Assembly (NCBI RefSeq): GCF_002154725.1
Contig: NZ_MTAW01000221.1
Location: 1 to 64,000 of the forward strand
DNA length: 64,000 nt
Source of the DNA: Nostoc sp. 106C
GTDB taxonomy: Bacteria; Cyanobacteriota; Cyanobacteriia; Cyanobacteriales; Nostocaceae
Reading direction: 5' to 3'
Shown in pieces: positions 37,424 through 46,648 of this stretch. The position numbers and the translations under genes are program-made. The notes under the pieces are model-generated. The model was given only the letters and a program-made list of their open reading frames with translations, made no database searches and was not told where the DNA came from. How positions within the stretch are numbered: position 1 is the stretch's first letter; each line of letters starts with the position of its first letter.

Positions 37424-38836
37424 TTAAAAAATTAGCGGACGTTTGTTTCTAGCTTGGTACAGTAGGCTTTCTAAAATAGCTGCATTAGTATTAACATCTA
37501 GCGAACTATTAATCCCAAGCTGCTGATTTTCATATTGCCCAGAAAAGTAGCCGTTATTTTTGCTAGTTAAATTCTGAACAAAGTCTCGCAGCTTTTTACT
37601 GTAAGGATCATCTGGCATCAGTGCATACCAAGAAAACGCAGCTTTAGTACTAATAAATCGCAGATGGGGATAAGTTTTTTCCCTAACACTAGTAGCTTGC
37701 CAAGGTTGACCATTGGCGTAGACACTGTAATACAAAAAATAAGGGGGACGATCTAAAGAATCTTCATTGACAGCCGTTAAAATACCAGTACGTTTAAACC
37801 TTTGTGCTTGGACTTTCAAGAGATTTTGAACTTGAGGTTTGACCGTATCTGTCCAACCCATTTCCAAGCCCCAAAGCAGATAAGGATCATTTGTTAGGTA
37901 GTTGGTAGCCCCAGAATTTTTGAGATTGCGTCTATCTATTAGTAAGGTGACACCATCTACCTGCACTGTTTCTACTGGTGGATGATCAAGAGCTTTTGCG
38001 GCGTAAATATTCCACAGTTTTAAGCTATAAGCGGCATATTGTTCGTAGCCTAAGCGCCCTTCTTGCACTTCGCGAAATTTCCCTCCAGATTCGGGAATAG
38101 CGCCATTCAACCAACCATCTTTGACCAGTTTTGCTAAATTCCAGCGAGCGACAATGTGGTTAATGCGATCGCTATACTCTGGATAATGCGATCGCAAAAT
38201 ATGCAAGGCTAGTAAAAATCTTGCTAAATCTAGAACAGACCAACCACTCTTACCCTGAGGATCGGGACTGTCATTAAGTTTTCGCATTTGTGCAGTATGA
38301 GTGCTATAGGCTTTATTCGGCAACCCTGTAGCTGGTAGCGGTAGGGTTTCTAAAGTCCTAAGCAAGGCGTTCATACGTTGTCGAAATAAATCAGTCGGCA
38401 ACAAACCTAATTGCTGCGCTGCATGAATTCCTAATAAAGCACTACCTTGATCCCACCAAGTTGTCCACGGTAAGTTGTCTACCGAATTTACTAAACCGGT
38501 TTGCAGATTCCAGTTGCGTTCAAAATACTTCCAAGCACGTTGGGCAGCAATTATATCTGCTTCTTTAGTCAATCGCGGTTGAGAGAGATGCCTAGAAGGG
38601 ATAATAGGTGGCTGTGGAGCGACTTTAGGCTTTAACGGAGCTAATGGTGGGCTGATTGCAGGATTTGGCGATGGCGGTACATTTTCTACAGGTGTAGCAG
38701 GTTCTGAAACCTGCGGCTCAGGATAAAAATTATTAGGGCCAGCAATGATTATAGAGGGCGGACATTGCCATATGTCTGTAGCACAAACTGACGGTTGCTG
38801 ATTAGTTGTTACATACAATACTGATTGCAGAATCAC
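37424..38836 (-). CDS. DUF3131 protein with a truncated-looking N-terminus
   Basis: A 470-residue protein with one DUF3131 module (about residues 90-465), all-helical and probably a toroidal (alpha/alpha) fold. Landmarks shared with the other modules are TGLVNSVDN, TGLPNKAYS, GWSVLDLARF, QEGRLGYEQYAAYSLKLW and DRPPYFLYYSVYANGQPW. The GTG-started N-terminus (MILQSVLYVTTNQQ) is nearly the same as the C-terminal helix of other modules (MILQSLLYMATKQ), followed by a Pro-rich linker. It therefore seems to be the second half of a former two-module protein, and no signal peptide is visible. It lies 20 bases upstream of the CesA-like gene and is presumably in its transcript. Confidence 0.82.
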   Translation of the reverse strand: MILQSVLYVTTNQQPSVCATDIWQCPPSIIIAGPNNFYPEPQVSEPATPVENVPPSPNPAISPPLAPLKPKVAPQPPIIPSRHLSQPRLTKEADIIAAQRAWKYFERNWNLQTGLVNSVDNLPWTTWWDQGSALLGIHAAQQLGLLPTDLFRQRMNALLRTLETLPLPATGLPNKAYSTHTAQMRKLNDSPDPQGKSGWSVLDLARFLLALHILRSHYPEYSDRINHIVARWNLAKLVKDGWLNGAIPESGGKFREVQEGRLGYEQYAAYSLKLWNIYAAKALDHPPVETVQVDGVTLLIDRRNLKNSGATNYLTNDPYLLWGLEMGWTDTVKPQVQNLLKVQAQRFKRTGILTAVNEDSLDRPPYFLYYSVYANGQPWQATSVREKTYPHLRFISTKAAFSWYALMPDDPYSKKLRDFVQNLTSKNNGYFSGQYENQQLGINSSLDVNTNAAILESLLYQARNKRPLIF

Positions 38837-39180
38837 CCTGTTTATCCTTACTAAATCAGTTATCTTTTGCTTAAAGCTTACTTGACTTGTGCCAAGTATA
38901 CTTTAGTACTCAAGATTGAAAATCGGGATTCATATCCTTTTTATAAATTTATACAGAAAAAAATCTAATGTACACCCTGGAAATCATGGAGATGGAAAAA
39001 GGGTTAATACTGAAGATTGCTGCAAATATAGTGATTTGTAATTGGGTGTTATATCGCAATACAGTTCAGTTAGCTTGGAATATAATACGCTGTAGGGCAC
39101 GGCATCGATAAGATTACTGTAGAGACCAAAAGTTATGGGTGCCGTACCGTTACAATCTACGAGATAACTAGTAAATTCTC
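38837..39180. other. Intergenic gap between two DUF3131 genes, with a palindromic repeat
   Basis: About 340 bases with no gene. Near 39090-39160 are partly complementary arms, GGGCACGGCA and TGCCGTACC, about 40 bases apart. They are related in wording to the MITE-like element at 1110 (GGGGCACGGCACTGCCGTG). No trace of the missing N-terminal DUF3131 module is readable directly upstream of 38836 beyond a short open stretch. Confidence 0.45.
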
Positions 39181-41979
39181 TTATCTGTTTTGAGTTACTG
39201 AGTGACTATCACTACTGTTAGAAATCCAGTAATTACCTGAAGTCTTAGAAACAAAGCGCGATTTCTGTTTAGCAGTAGTAGGTAAACCGCGATCGGAATA
39301 GCCGCTACTCACTGCTCGCCACCAAGGAGAATTCATAGCGGTAGTTGGACGAATCAGAGGTTGCTTGGTTGCCATATATAGCAAGGATTGCAGAATCATA
39401 CTATTGGTACTGCCGCTAAAACCGAGGGTAAATTTGCCAGTTTTTTCGGAAAAACCCTCATAAAATCCCAGCAGTGGGTTATATAAATCAGTCGTCGCCC
39501 TGACTAACTCTTGGGCATAATTATCTTCTGGCAGCAGCGCATGATATGCGAATGCTACTGCTGTACTTACCAATCGCCCGTCCTCTATAGGTTTACCGTC
39601 ATCTCCTAAAGCCATCCAAGGTTGCTCATGAGCAATAATTGTGCTGTGGACAACGTAAGGCTGACGCTCAATCAAAGTAGTTGCTGAGGCAGTGAGTTTT
39701 CCAGTGCTATGGTAACGTTCGGCTTGAGCTTGGAAAATTGGTGTAAATAGCGATCGCATTTGGGGATCTAGACCAAACTCTAGGGCATACAGTAGGAAAG
39801 GATTGCTAACTGTGTATTGATTAACTTTGGAGTTGGTATCTGTGCGAGTACGTTCAATAGGGACTTGAAAACCTTCTACTGTAGCAGTTTTATATTTACC
39901 ACCAACCGCAGAGCCATCGACGTCAAACCCCCACAATTGAAAAGCACGTGCTGCGTATTCTTCATAACCTAAGCGGATTTCTGGTTTAACGCGAGGGAGC
40001 GATCGCCCATTTTTATCTTTGCTCGCGGTGGCACTAGCAATCACACCATTCCGCACTACCCGCAAATAAGACCAATCTAGAACAATTTGATCGACTGCTG
40101 CTGTATATTCTGGATGACAGGTTTTCAAATTATAAAGTGCTGCCATCATCCGCCCCACATCTAAAGCCGACCAGCCAGTACCTTCGGGAACTGGGTTAGC
40201 ACCATAATCTACAGGTTGCAGCGTTTTGATATCATAACCTCGGTTGGGTAATTCCCCAGCAAACAGAGGCATCTGCGCGATCGCTGCTAAAAGTTGACGG
40301 GTGCGCCGATCAAATTCTTTTAACGAGATCATATCAAGTGTCCTAGCTGCATGTAGTGCGGCTAGATAATCTCCCAATCCCCAAAAAGTTGCGCCTTTGA
40401 CATCAGAGCGATCGCTCACCAATCCCGTGCTGGATTGTAAGTTGGCTTGGAAATAAGCCCAAGCTGCCTCAGCATAGCGCTTTTGGATCACCGTTAACGG
40501 TTTAACTGGTACTGGACAGGAGGATGGCTGAGGATTGCCTACTGCTGGGATGGGTGCAACTACCACTGCGGCTGGAGTTGAGAGTGGATTAACTGGGTTA
40601 TTTGTAACTGTTGAAGGGGGCGTTTTGGCAATTGGATCTGATGGTTGTGGTTGCGAAGCTGACGCTGCAATACTTGCCCCACTAGCTCCAATAAGTGGGC
40701 GATTACCTCTGGCTTTATAATATAAAATCTCCATAATTAGCCCATTGGTGTTGCCTGTCAGAGCTTTATTTGGTTGTTTTGATTCCTCATACAGCCCAGC
40801 ATAAAAACCACCCTGAGGGCTATGCAAATCCTTCACCGCATCAAAAACTTTCTGCGCATAAGTATTATTGGGAAAAAGATAGCGCCAGCCAAATGCCGCC
40901 TTAGTGCTGATGCTGCGTAACTGTGGATAGGGCTTATTTTCATCTGTAATAGTTGCCCAATTAACACCATTAGAGTAGACAGTATTATAAAGAAAATAAG
41001 GTGCTTGATCGATGTTATCTTCCGAAACAGCCGTTAGCTGTCCAGTTGAATCGAAGCGCCGCTTTTGTACTTCTAAAACTCTGGTAGCGAAATCTTGTAA
41101 ATACCCCTCTAAACCAAATTCAATGCCATCTAAAATATAAGATTCGCTGACTACATAATTATTAGCATTGGTGCTTTGAAAATCACGGGTATCAACTGGA
41201 ATTTGAACTCCGTTAATTTCAACCATTTTGTATGGTTCTAAAGCTAGAGCCTTGGGTGCTTTAAACCCCCAAAGTTCATAACCCCTAACAGCATACTCTT
41301 CATAGCCAAGGCGACCTTCTTGCACCAACAAAGTATTTTTATTAGGTAAAACTGTAGCTCCAAATAGTTGACCATCTTTAAGCGATCGCCCTACCTGCCA
41401 CTTCGACACAATCCCCTTTAGCCAATCATTATATTGAGGATGACAGGTACGGATAACGTGAAATGCCGCGAGTAAGCGACCAACGTCTAACGCTGACCAG
41501 CCAATACCCTGTTCTAGAGGGTTATTGCCGTAATCTACCATCTGTCCAGTGGCTGCATGGTAAACCTTATTAGGTAAGGCTCCTTCAAATAGCTTGAGGT
41601 TGCTGATAGTAGAGAGAAACTTGTTGAGTCGCGAGTCAAAGTCAGATTGGTTAATTAAATTTACCCACCGCGCCGCATTTAATGCCATCAGATAATTCCC
41701 GATATCCCAGAGAGTACCTGAAGGATACCCGCCAGTGGAATTTGTAAATCCTGTTGCTGGTTGATAATTGTTAACAAAATACTCCCAAGCAATCCGAGCG
41801 TAATTTTGTTCTTCTGGTGTGAGTGGGTTAGTGATATTGCTACAACTATTAGAATTGTTCTCACTATGAGAATTTTCAGCTAAAGCTATGATTGGTAAAT
41901 AAAATAAAAATTGCAAAAATGCTCCACATAGAAACAAGGCAATCCATCTCAACAGCTTTTTTCGACGGCGTTGCTGCAT
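39181..41979 (-). CDS. Tandem DUF3131 protein, two modules
   Basis: A 932-residue protein starting with a basic, hydrophobic signal or anchor (RRRKKLLRWIALFLCGAFLQ). It carries two DUF3131 modules, about 45-430 and 505-890, joined by a proline/serine/alanine linker (PSDPIAKTPPSTVTNNP and so on). Both modules hold the same signposts: GALPNKVYHA and GELPNRGYD; GWSALDVGRLLAAF and GWSALDVGRMMAAL; RLGYEEYAVRGYELWGF and RLGYEEYAARAFQLWGF. This points to an internal duplication. It should be exported or membrane-anchored. Enzymatic activity is not proven; a helical glycosidase-like role on the polymer made by the adjacent synthase is an inference. ATG 41979 is chosen over TTG 41994. Confidence 0.87.
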   Translation of the reverse strand: MQQRRRKKLLRWIALFLCGAFLQFLFYLPIIALAENSHSENNSNSCSNITNPLTPEEQNYARIAWEYFVNNYQPATGFTNSTGGYPSGTLWDIGNYLMALNAARWVNLINQSDFDSRLNKFLSTISNLKLFEGALPNKVYHAATGQMVDYGNNPLEQGIGWSALDVGRLLAAFHVIRTCHPQYNDWLKGIVSKWQVGRSLKDGQLFGATVLPNKNTLLVQEGRLGYEEYAVRGYELWGFKAPKALALEPYKMVEINGVQIPVDTRDFQSTNANNYVVSESYILDGIEFGLEGYLQDFATRVLEVQKRRFDSTGQLTAVSEDNIDQAPYFLYNTVYSNGVNWATITDENKPYPQLRSISTKAAFGWRYLFPNNTYAQKVFDAVKDLHSPQGGFYAGLYEESKQPNKALTGNTNGLIMEILYYKARGNRPLIGASGASIAASASQPQPSDPIAKTPPSTVTNNPVNPLSTPAAVVVAPIPAVGNPQPSSCPVPVKPLTVIQKRYAEAAWAYFQANLQSSTGLVSDRSDVKGATFWGLGDYLAALHAARTLDMISLKEFDRRTRQLLAAIAQMPLFAGELPNRGYDIKTLQPVDYGANPVPEGTGWSALDVGRMMAALYNLKTCHPEYTAAVDQIVLDWSYLRVVRNGVIASATASKDKNGRSLPRVKPEIRLGYEEYAARAFQLWGFDVDGSAVGGKYKTATVEGFQVPIERTRTDTNSKVNQYTVSNPFLLYALEFGLDPQMRSLFTPIFQAQAERYHSTGKLTASATTLIERQPYVVHSTIIAHEQPWMALGDDGKPIEDGRLVSTAVAFAYHALLPEDNYAQELVRATTDLYNPLLGFYEGFSEKTGKFTLGFSGSTNSMILQSLLYMATKQPLIRPTTAMNSPWWRAVSSGYSDRGLPTTAKQKSRFVSKTSGNYWISNSSDSHSVTQNR

Positions 41980-42197
41980 ATTTTTAATATTCAAATTTTA
42001 ATATTAGTTCAGTAATAATTTATGTAGAAGTAATTTAAGGGAAAATGCATATTTTTAGAACTTTCTCAATCAAATGATTTTCCCTTTTGCCATGAAAATG
42101 CTACTTCGACCCATGTCAATGTAGATGCCTCAATGCTCATTTTCAGGCGATGAAATTTTTTCATTATAATTGCCTTCTGTCTGCTAAATTAAGGAGA

Positions 42198-43661
42198 CTA
42201 TTTGGCAGAAGAAGTGGCTGATTTTACACCAGCCCAAACAGTAAGGGGTTGTCCAACCTGTTTATAAAGCAGACTCTCAAGAATTACACCGTTATTATTA
42301 GCAGTCAAGGCTTGATTCGGCTGCTTCAAAGACTCGTAAAATCCGTTATACCATCCCTTATCAGACTTGAGATTTGTGTGGACAAAATTAAATAACTGAC
42401 GAGTGTAAGCAGTGTTATAAAGTACATGCCAACCGATAGCTGCTTTGGCACTGAGGAACCGCAAATTATTGTATTTTTTTTGAGTGTCTGTAATAGTTGC
42501 CCAAGCTTCGCCGTTGACCAACAAGCTGCTGTAAACAAAGTAGGGAGGACGATCTAAGTTGTCTTCTGTAACGGCTGTTAACTGTTTTGTTGTTAGATAA
42601 CGAGCTTCTTGAGCCGCTAATATTCGGTCTGCATAAGCTTTAGGTAAAGCTTGAAATCCGGTTTCAATACCATCGAGAATATAAGGTTCGCTGAGAACGT
42701 AGTTATTAGCTCCTGAATTTTCGTAGTTTCGTTGGTCGTAAGGGACACCCTTGCCGTAGAGATTAGCAAAGGCAACATGGGACTGATAATTTAATGCTTG
42801 CTTGACATTCAATCCCCAAATTTTTAGACCATAAGCGGCATAATTCTCATAGCCTAAACGTCCTTCTTGGTTATACTGTTCTTTGCCGTTGATGACAGCA
42901 GTACCATACATTTGTCCGTTTTTTGTGAGACGTTGAACTTGCCAATGCTGCCAGACAGCTTCTATTTTGGATTGGAACTGCGGATATTTTGCCCCAACAA
43001 TCTTGAGCCAGATTGCCATCCGTCCCAAATCAATAGCTGACCAGCCAATTTCTTCTTTTTTCTCTAGTTGACCGTAATTTAAGGGTACTAGAGTTTGAGA
43101 ATTATAGACTTTGTTGGGTAGTTCCCTTTTGTACAAAGGCATAGATGCTAGAGTCTGCAACATTTTGCCCATTTTGGCTTCAAATTCAGATGCAGATACA
43201 ATATTGAGTTCTCTAGCACTGACCAAAGCAGCGATCGCAGCTGCTTGATCCCACATTGTCACAGAAGTAAATCCATCAACCGAGTTCACCAAACCTGTGC
43301 TGTCGTTCCAGTTACGCCGGAAGTATAACCAAGCCTGATGAGCGATCGCAGTTTCTTCTGGAGTTAATGTTCCTACTCCAGGAGCGATATAAGGAGTTTT
43401 ACTGATTATCGCCTGACTAGGAGTAATAGGCGTACCAGGTAAAACCAACGATTGGGCGTCAAGTGTGGCAATTGCCTGTACCGCATTGCCAGGTGTATCA
43501 GAGTGAGATGTTGAGATTTCCGTTTTTAGCACAGTACCAGTACTATAAAGCTGCTTAGACCAATAATTGAGACCAGCGATAGCGATTATAGCTGTAACTA
43601 CCCCTCCTACGGAAGCTAATATAGATAAGCTTTTAGGCGGAGGGTTAAAATCAGATGTCAT
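42198..43661 (-). CDS. DUF3131 protein, single module, membrane-anchored
   Basis: A 487-residue protein. One N-terminal span (LSILASVGGVVTAIIAIAGL, about 12-32) anchors it, followed by about 60 variable residues and a DUF3131 module (about 105-470). Landmarks are TGLVNSVDGFTSVTMWDQ, RELPNKVYN, GWSAIDLGRM, RLGYENYAAYGLKIWGL and DRPPYFVYSSLLVNGEAW. Acidic and aromatic residues in these motifs are invariant across all four modules of the locus, so this is where an active site or glycan-binding groove should be sought. It is the first gene of the minus-strand CesA-DUF3131 series. Confidence 0.87.
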   Translation of the reverse strand: MTSDFNPPPKSLSILASVGGVVTAIIAIAGLNYWSKQLYSTGTVLKTEISTSHSDTPGNAVQAIATLDAQSLVLPGTPITPSQAIISKTPYIAPGVGTLTPEETAIAHQAWLYFRRNWNDSTGLVNSVDGFTSVTMWDQAAAIAALVSARELNIVSASEFEAKMGKMLQTLASMPLYKRELPNKVYNSQTLVPLNYGQLEKKEEIGWSAIDLGRMAIWLKIVGAKYPQFQSKIEAVWQHWQVQRLTKNGQMYGTAVINGKEQYNQEGRLGYENYAAYGLKIWGLNVKQALNYQSHVAFANLYGKGVPYDQRNYENSGANNYVLSEPYILDGIETGFQALPKAYADRILAAQEARYLTTKQLTAVTEDNLDRPPYFVYSSLLVNGEAWATITDTQKKYNNLRFLSAKAAIGWHVLYNTAYTRQLFNFVHTNLKSDKGWYNGFYESLKQPNQALTANNNGVILESLLYKQVGQPLTVWAGVKSATSSAK

Positions 43662-44121
43662 TCTGTGAATAACCTTTACGTGTTAATTATTACTGTTTTG
43701 CTAAGATAAGAAATTTTTCTTAGGTTCTTAGAGAAATTAATACAGATTAACAGCTAAAACTTCTACTGTAACTACCCCAAGACAAAAGCCTATTCGCCGC
43801 AGTTGCGATCGCGTCCAACTCAAGAGGACTTTAAACGTGCCATTATTGCACACAGATGGTTAGCAGAACATCGAGTTTTTCAGTTACTCAAAGGGGAGAT
43901 CGCATGACTTGCATCTCTACTGTTAGTCGTGCTGGGTGTAACAGTAAGGCTATCCCTGTAGCTGACAAATTAACCTTCAAGCAAAGTTGAACGCTTGGGG
44001 CGATCGCCCTAACTATATACAAAAGATAGATATAATGAACGCTGACTTCTCAGTTCACTTAATTATTCTTCAGTTCAGTTAACTATTTTCTAGTTCAATT
44101 AATTATTCTCATTTAACAAAA
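43662..44121. other. Intergenic region with a coding remnant
   Basis: About 460 bases between the first DUF3131 gene and ruvC. The only feature with a coding look is the stretch at 43774-43907. AT-rich repeats of TTCAGTTCA type lie near 44045-44105. I see no RNA gene. Confidence 0.45.
43774..43907 (+). pseudogene. Short coding remnant (C-terminal fragment)
   Basis: An open frame of about 43 codons, closed on both sides by stops and without a good start, reads SPQLRSRPTQEDFKRAIIAH and continues RWLAEHRVFQLLKGEIA before TGA. Its composition and HIP1 site look like true coding sequence. I do not recognise the parent protein, so it is a candidate relic only. Confidence 0.35.
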
Positions 44122-44613
44122 TTAAACTTGAAACCATGCCGTTAAAGCTACAGCCAAAGCATCCGCAGCATCATCTGGCTTGGGGATATCATCTAAATCT
44201 AACTCCCGGGCCACAGCCTCTTGCACTTCGTACTTTTCGGCATTACCATATCCCGTTAACGCTTGTTTGATTTGGGCAGGAGTAAACTCCACATAAGGGA
44301 GACGACGCTGTGCTAACACCAACATGAGTACACCCCGAGCTTGTGCAACCAGAATAGTACTTGACATACGATAGAAGAATAACTTCTCAATCGCAACCAA
44401 GTTAGGTTGCAACTCTTCCATCAGGGTGTGCAAATCGTCAAATAGGGTACATAATCGTTGTCCCATTTCTGCATCCGCAGGCGTAGTGATGACGCCAAAA
44501 TCTAGCATCTTAACGGTTGTGTCTTGGGTCTGAGTTTGATTTTGTTTGCAGGTAATTAATCCGAAGCCTAAAATCGCCAGCCCTGGATCTAATCCTAAAA
44601 TGCGTTTTTCCAT
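44122..44613 (-). CDS. ruvC: Holliday junction resolvase RuvC
   Basis: A 163-residue endonuclease that cuts Holliday junctions during recombination, acting with RuvAB. The RNase H-like fold has its catalytic acids in [15 protein letters not shown] (Asp), VAIEKLFFY (Glu), and the paired aspartates of [14 protein letters not shown]. The length fits the family (about 160-180). The gene is divergent from yvcK, with about 170 bases between them. Confidence 0.95.
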   Translation of the reverse strand: MEKRILGLDPGLAILGFGLITCKQNQTQTQDTTVKMLDFGVITTPADAEMGQRLCTLFDDLHTLMEELQPNLVAIEKLFFYRMSSTILVAQARGVLMLVLAQRRLPYVEFTPAQIKQALTGYGNAEKYEVQEAVARELDLDDIPKPDDAADALAVALTAWFQV

Positions 44614-44784
44614 TCAATTTACTTTTACCACACAAGGTTTTTTTGACTGAGAATGCTGGCAACTTTGGCTAGTTACTCAAAGTCTATTGGAATAAAAAAT
44701 TGTAATAAGTCTATGCTTGGTGTTTCAACCAGGTAGTGTACATTTTCTGTTAATTATTATTTGTCCCACTGCTCCGAATCAGGT

Positions 44785-46155
44785 ATGTCAATCGGTTTTC
44801 TCAGACAAGCCCTCCACGCCCTGCAACAGCAGTCGCGTAGCCGCACTTCCCATCGGGTGAACCAGTGGTTCAAGTGGTTATCCCCTGGGTTATCAGTCAA
44901 ACGTTGGTTACTAATCAGTGTTGGGGGTGTACTGCTGGCGAGTTTGGGGTTAGCTATTTGGATTAAGCTGACCCCAATTTTTTGGGCAATAGAACTGCTT
45001 AGGGGGTTTCTGGGATTCATTACTGACATCTTACCCAACTATATCAGTGGACCTTTGGTACTGCTGTGCGGCTTATTATTGCTACTTTGGGGGCAAACTC
45101 GTACTGTAGGCTCAATTACTAAAGTACTAAGGCCAGAAGGCGAAGAAGAACTTATTGATGTCCTGTTGGCACATCACCGATTATACCGAGGACCAAAAAT
45201 AGTGGTTATTGGTGGTGGTACAGGTCTTTCTACTTTGCTGCGGGGATTGAAAACCTACAGCGCCAATATTAGTGCCATTGTCACCGTAGCTGATGATGGT
45301 GGATCTTCTGGGCGTTTGCGCCAAGAATTTGGAGTGCTACCACCAGGAGATATTCGCAATTGTTTGGCAGCACTAGCAGATGAAGAAAAGTTACTCACAG
45401 AATTGTTTCAATACCGCTTTCGGGCTGGAGATGGTTTAAGTGGCCATAGCTTTGGCAATTTATTTTTAACGGCAATGAGTGATATTACTGGGGATTTGGA
45501 ACGAGCTGTTGCTGCTAGTTCCAAAGTGCTAGCAGTCAGAGGGCAAGTTTTACCAGCTACCCTCAGTGATGTTCGTCTCTGGGCAGAATTAGCCGATGGT
45601 CGCCGGATTGAAGGGGAATCTAGCATTCCCAAGGCTGGTGGTAGAATTGTCAAAATTGGTTGCATTCCTGCTAATCCCCCAGCCTTACCCGCAGCTCTCA
45701 AGGCAATTAAAGAAGCTGATTACATTATCATTGGACCCGGTAGCCTTTATACTAGCTTGATTCCCAATTTATTAGTACCAGAAATTGCTGACGCGATCGC
45801 TCAAACAGACGCTCTCCGCATTTATGTCTGCAATATTATGACTCAACCTGGGGAAACTGAAGGATATACTGTTGCCGACCATATCAGAGCAATTGATGCG
45901 GCTACTGGGAATAGGCGGCTATTTGATGCTGTACTGGTACACAAAAAATCTCCCTCTGCTAAGTCACTAATTCGCTATGCTCAACAAAATTCCCACCCCG
46001 TCTTCCTCGATCGAGAGGATGTAACTCGTTTAGGGCGTAGAATTGTCCCAGCTAATATTTTGTATGAAGATGAAACAGGTTACGTTCGTCACAATCCCCA
46101 AAAACTAGCAAGAGTGTTATTCCGGTGGTACAGTGGAGCTCATCATGGCAGATAA
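44785..46155 (+). CDS. yvcK: YvcK family gluconeogenesis factor (UDP-GlcNAc-binding)
   Basis: A 456-residue protein. Two N-terminal spans (about 40-60 and 90-110) precede the YvcK domain, a usual cyanobacterial arrangement. The nucleotide-sugar fold opens with [17 protein letters not shown] and continues with [14 protein letters not shown], the [14 protein letters not shown] segment, [12 protein letters not shown] and the [17 protein letters not shown] phosphate-binding stretch. In other bacteria YvcK helps carbon flow to cell-wall precursors and binds UDP-GlcNAc. The TTG-started frame at 44761 is longer, but the ATG at 44785 is more likely. The 3' end overlaps tsaE by 11 bases. Confidence 0.93.
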   Translation: MSIGFLRQALHALQQQSRSRTSHRVNQWFKWLSPGLSVKRWLLISVGGVLLASLGLAIWIKLTPIFWAIELLRGFLGFITDILPNYISGPLVLLCGLLLLLWGQTRTVGSITKVLRPEGEEELIDVLLAHHRLYRGPKIVVIGGGTGLSTLLRGLKTYSANISAIVTVADDGGSSGRLRQEFGVLPPGDIRNCLAALADEEKLLTELFQYRFRAGDGLSGHSFGNLFLTAMSDITGDLERAVAASSKVLAVRGQVLPATLSDVRLWAELADGRRIEGESSIPKAGGRIVKIGCIPANPPALPAALKAIKEADYIIIGPGSLYTSLIPNLLVPEIADAIAQTDALRIYVCNIMTQPGETEGYTVADHIRAIDAATGNRRLFDAVLVHKKSPSAKSLIRYAQQNSHPVFLDREDVTRLGRRIVPANILYEDETGYVRHNPQKLARVLFRWYSGAHHGR

Positions 46156-46648
46156 ATTCAAAATAGCAGGAGAACTGTCTCATCTTGACTCAGCTATGAA
46201 GATTGTGCTTGCAGATGCAGAAGCCACCCTCAATTTGGGTATCAGTTTTGGTCAATCCCTAAATGCTGGCTGTGTAATTTTGCTTGAAGGTGATTTAGGT
46301 GCTGGCAAAACTACTTTAGTCCAAGGCATTGGCAAAGGTTTGGAGATATCTGAATCAATTGTAAGTCCTACTTTTACGATTATTAATGAGTACACAGAAG
46401 GACGAATTCCTCTTTACCACTTGGATTTATATCGCTTAGAATCACAAGAGGTTGCTGCTTTAAACTTAGAGACATACTGGGAGGGGTTTGAAGTGACACC
46501 AGGAATTGTGGCAATCGAATGGGCAGAAAGAATGCCCTACAAGCCAGATAATTATATTATTGTCTATTTAACTTATGGCAATGAAGGCGATCGCCAAGCT
46601 CAAATAACTTCCTACAACTACCCTATTACTAATTTATTACTGAAGTAA
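46145..46648 (+). CDS. tsaE: tRNA N6-adenosine threonylcarbamoyltransferase ATPase subunit TsaE
   Basis: A 167-residue ATPase needed, with TsaB and TsaD, for the t6A modification of tRNAs that read ANN codons. The P-loop is [18 protein letters not shown] (about residue 52). Switch I is [10 protein letters not shown], and the YHLDLYRLE Asp with [11 protein letters not shown] completes the site. The ATG at 46145 lies within the end of yvcK (11-base overlap), implying translational coupling. An in-frame GTG at 46133 is possible. Confidence 0.93.
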   Translation: MADKFKIAGELSHLDSAMKIVLADAEATLNLGISFGQSLNAGCVILLEGDLGAGKTTLVQGIGKGLEISESIVSPTFTIINEYTEGRIPLYHLDLYRLESQEVAALNLETYWEGFEVTPGIVAIEWAERMPYKPDNYIIVYLTYGNEGDRQAQITSYNYPITNLLLK

